Source of the DNA: Thioalkalivibrio sp. ALJ3
Lineage (GTDB): Bacteria > Pseudomonadota > Gammaproteobacteria > Ectothiorhodospirales > Ectothiorhodospiraceae
DNA length: 64,000 nucleotides
NCBI RefSeq assembly: GCF_000377205.1
Contig: NZ_KB897909.1
Span: 100,043 to 164,042 of the forward strand
Direction: 5' to 3'
The notes beneath the pieces were generated by a model. It saw nothing but the letters and a program-made list of their open reading frames with translations. It was not told where the DNA came from and did not search any database. Positions 61,770 through 64,000 of this stretch are shown here, piece by piece. The position numbers were made by a program, and so were the translations under genes. The first letter of the stretch is position 1; each line of letters starts with the position of its first letter.

Positions 61770-62900
61770 CTAGAAGTCATCCGAGAGGCGGCGCACGTCG
61801 CGCGTGGTACGGGAGGATTGATAAACGGCGCTGACCGTGGGCAACAGCTGGCTGATCACGCGGTTCCAGCGGCCCAGCGACGTCGTCGTTACGTACACGA
61901 TGTCCAGCGGCTCCAACTCGAATTCGGCACCCAGCATCAATGCGGAGGCGTTGCGCGCATCCAGCTGATAGACAGTCGCGAGCTTGTCGCTCTCGGGCGA
62001 CGCACGGCGGATCACGAAGATGCCACTGGCATCCGCCCGGGTTTCGTTGAAGCCACCGGCCTGGCTGAGCGCATCCATCAGCGTCAACTGACCGCGGCCC
62101 AAGGGCAAACGCTGCGGGTCACCCACCTCGCCCATCACATAGACCTGCTGACCGGCGGTATCCGGGACATGCAGTACATCGCCATCGCGCAGGAGCCGGT
62201 TTTGCGACATGTCGCCGTAACGCAGCATGTCGTACAGCGAGATGACGATTTCCTCGCCCTCCCGGGTCAGGATCACCTCATGCCAGTTGGCGTCTTCGGC
62301 AAGCCCACCTGCATGGTGGATCGCATCCAGCACGGTCAGCGGGACATTGGTGACCGGCTGTACGCCCGGCTCGCGCACCGAGCCCGTCACCTGCACCTTT
62401 TGCGAGTTGAAGGCCGCCACGCGCACCTCGACCTGAGGCTCGTTCACGAAAGTCGCGAGGTCGCGGGCGATCCGGTCACGCACTTGGGAAACGGTGTACC
62501 CCTCGACTTCGACGCGACCGATATAGGGATAGAAGATGGTCCCGTCCGGGTGCACGGTATTGCCCGATTCGACGGCGGAACGCTCGCTCCCGGCCGGAAT
62601 GGTCAGTTCAGGGTGTTCGTAGACAATGACGGCCAGCACGTCACCACGGCCGATGCGGTAGTCGTATTCGTCGAGATCTTGTGCCATTTCGTCACTGGCC
62701 TGGCGCAGATCGGGCGGTACCGATCGCGTCTCCTGGGCTCGAATCAGGCCAAAGGTAATCGGTTCGATATCGACGATGTCCTCGACCGGGGCGCTCGAGG
62801 TGCGCTCGGAGATGTGCCCGCCAGGGGCCCAGGCGCAGCCACCCAACACCACCGAGATGACCAGCAACAGGGTCCAGCGTACGGGGGGAATCTCGTTCAT
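61770..62900 (-). CDS. Outer-membrane polysaccharide export lipoprotein (Wza-like)
   Basis: The 376-residue protein has a lipoprotein signal (TLLLVISVVLGGC), a polysaccharide-export domain (YRIGRGDVLAVIVYEHPEL, then FYPYIGRVEVEGYTVSQVRD) and SLBB repeats (VQVTGSVREPG, VYVMGEVGDPQR). It forms the outer-membrane export ring. I chose the ATG at 62900, 5 bases after AGAGGAAG; a longer start at 62936 would hide the lipoprotein signal. Confidence 0.92.
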   Translation of the reverse strand: MNEIPPVRWTLLLVISVVLGGCAWAPGGHISERTSSAPVEDIVDIEPITFGLIRAQETRSVPPDLRQASDEMAQDLDEYDYRIGRGDVLAVIVYEHPELTIPAGSERSAVESGNTVHPDGTIFYPYIGRVEVEGYTVSQVRDRIARDLATFVNEPQVEVRVAAFNSQKVQVTGSVREPGVQPVTNVPLTVLDAIHHAGGLAEDANWHEVILTREGEEIVISLYDMLRYGDMSQNRLLRDGDVLHVPDTAGQQVYVMGEVGDPQRLPLGRGQLTLMDALSQAGGFNETRADASGIFVIRRASPESDKLATVYQLDARNASALMLGAEFELEPLDIVYVTTTSLGRWNRVISQLLPTVSAVYQSSRTTRDVRRLSDDF

Positions 62901-63290
62901 GGATCTTCCTCTTTTGCGCGTTTCCGCTACGCCCATGGCACCAGCGGTCGCGTCGTCACCTTGCGATTCATCGTGGCGAACCCGACCGGCTCCGCCTCAA
63001 GCGGGCTGACCATGTCACGAATGGCCCGGATCTTCGTCGAACTGGCGCAAAATATCGGCAGCCGACCCCTTGCCGGCAATGCCCCGATCCGAAACTTAAG
63101 GGGCTGATCACAGCTTCAGAGGATCGACCTCACGTTTCCCGCAAACGGCGTTGCGAGGCCATTCAGGCCGATGCTTGAATCCAACGCGTTCACCTCATGA
63201 ACGAGTGCCCGGACCTCCGTCACACCGCACCGCGGATGACCTGAAGCCCGGGCACAACGGTCCCATTACATCCGACGAGGAAGAGGCGAC
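62901..63290. other. Divergent intergenic region, promoters presumed
   Basis: This 390-base gap lies between the divergent wza-like and epimerase genes and must hold both promoters. I could not identify a convincing -35/-10 or -24/-12 pair, repeat or small gene in it; the only clear element is GAGGAAGAGG just ahead of the epimerase ATG. Confidence 0.4.
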
Positions 63291-64000
63291 ATGAAAGTCC
63301 TGATCACCGGCGCGGCAGGTTTTATCGGCTCCCACCTGGCCCTGCGCCTGCTGGAGCGCGGCGACACTGTGATCGGTGTTGACGACATGAATGACTATTA
63401 CGACCCGAGCCTGAAACGGGCCCGGCTGGATCGCATTCGCGCCCTGCCGGCCGCCCGCCGACGCTTTGTGTTCGAACACAAGGACATTGCGGATCGCGCG
63501 GCGATGGACCGGGTGTTTCGCGAGCACCGCCCGGAGCGGGTGGTGAACCTGGCGGCCCAGGCCGGGGTGCGTTACTCGCTGGAGAACCCGGCGGCCTATG
63601 TCGACACCAACCTGGTCGGTTTTGGCAACATCCTGGAGGGCTGCCGGCACAACGGCGTGGAGCACCTGGTCTATGCCAGTTCCAGCTCCGTCTACGGCGC
63701 CAACACCACGATGCCGTTCTCGGTGCACGACAACGTCGACCACCCGCTGAGCCTCTACGCCGCGAGCAAGAAGGCCAACGAATTGATGGCGCACACCTAC
63801 AGCCATCTCTACAACCTGCCGGTCACGGGCCTGCGCTTCTTTACCGTCTATGGCCCCTGGGGTCGCCCGGACATGGCGCTGTTCCTGTTCACCCGGAAGA
63901 TCCTGGCGGGCGAGCCGATCGACGTCTTCAACTACGGCCACCACCGGCGCGACTTCACCTACATCGACGACATCGTCGAGGGCGTGATCCGCACGCTGGA
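63291..64000 (+). CDS. NAD-dependent nucleotide-sugar epimerase (UDP-glucuronate 4-epimerase-like), 5' part
   Basis: At least 236 residues are visible and the frame is open to the window edge. It is an extended short-chain dehydrogenase: [21 protein letters not shown] binds [12 protein letters not shown] gives the serine region and [11 protein letters not shown] the catalytic tyrosine-lysine pair (YxxxK). [19 protein letters not shown] is typical of UDP-glucuronate 4-epimerases. It would feed sugar precursors to the exopolysaccharide pathway beside it. Confidence 0.88.
   Translation, partial: MKVLITGAAGFIGSHLALRLLERGDTVIGVDDMNDYYDPSLKRARLDRIRALPAARRRFVFEHKDIADRAAMDRVFREHRPERVVNLAAQAGVRYSLENPAAYVDTNLVGFGNILEGCRHNGVEHLVYASSSSVYGANTTMPFSVHDNVDHPLSLYAASKKANELMAHTYSHLYNLPVTGLRFFTVYGPWGRPDMALFLFTRKILAGEPIDVFNYGHHRRDFTYIDDIVEGVIRTL

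Noticed and set aside
63195..63944. 249-codon - strand frame at the right end
   Set aside because: It is antisense to the epimerase, whose NAD-binding and catalytic motifs are intact.

Overview
The window is a GC-rich stretch of chromosome that reads as a chemolithoautotrophic, sulfur-oxidising gammaproteobacterium. It most resembles Thioalkalivibrio and related Ectothiorhodospiraceae. The grounds are a SoxB thiosulfohydrolase, a complete sulfur-oxidising heterodisulfide-reductase-like (sHdr) operon with its lipoate-binding LbpA proteins and dedicated lipoate-assembly enzymes, a CbbQ/CbbO-type Rubisco activase pair and a full assimilatory nitrate operon. The genus assignment is inference from gene content and composition; no database was searched.

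Layout. 0-5.3 kb (+): tail of an unidentified gene, cysS, a DUF1007 protein, a NicO-type metal transporter with a Zur-like box, and an acyl-CoA synthetase. 5.3-17.9 kb (-): nitrate assimilation, transcribed nasR, then nrtA-nrtB-nrtD-nirB-nirD-nasA-cysG-hemD. Between nasR and nrtA lie a sigma-54 promoter and a leader with two A1/G4 hexaloop hairpins and an overlapping terminator, the expected RNA target of the ANTAR protein NasR. 18-22.3 kb (-): a DsrE-like protein, a small membrane protein, two glycosyltransferases, a TVP38-type membrane protein and rarA. 22.4-27.1 kb (+): two overlapping GTPases with an MFS transporter, and an SRPBCC protein. 27.1-31.7 kb (-): histone-deacetylase-family protein, cbbO and cbbQ. 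32-34.3 kb: three uncharacterised small proteins and a second lipoate-ligase-like gene. 34.4-37 kb (-): a periplasmic protein and a FadL-type porin.

37.2-49.8 kb (-) is the sulfur core. In transcription order it runs rhodanese, tusA, shdrC1, shdrB1, shdrA, shdrHyp, shdrC2, shdrB2, lbpA2, a dsrE-like gene, lbpA1, lipS1, slpl, lipT, lipS2. Known biology of these families gives this reading: rhodanese, TusA and DsrE-like proteins pass sulfane sulfur along the cytoplasm, the sHdr complex oxidises it toward sulfite, LbpA acts as the lipoamide carrier, and sLpl with LipS1/LipS2/LipT builds lipoate on LbpA. Strong internal terminators after shdrB2 and after lbpA1 suggest graded expression of the complex, the carriers and the carrier-maturation enzymes.

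50-54 kb (+): a 103-residue protein, an M48 metalloprotease and soxB; a glycine-zipper lipoprotein lies opposite. 54.7-64 kb: a group-4-capsule-like exopolysaccharide export locus in two convergent arms, gfcA/B/C/D-like (+) and wza-wzb-wzc-like (-), then the start of a nucleotide-sugar epimerase that runs off the right edge. I saw no rRNA, tRNA, CRISPR array, insertion sequence or phage gene.
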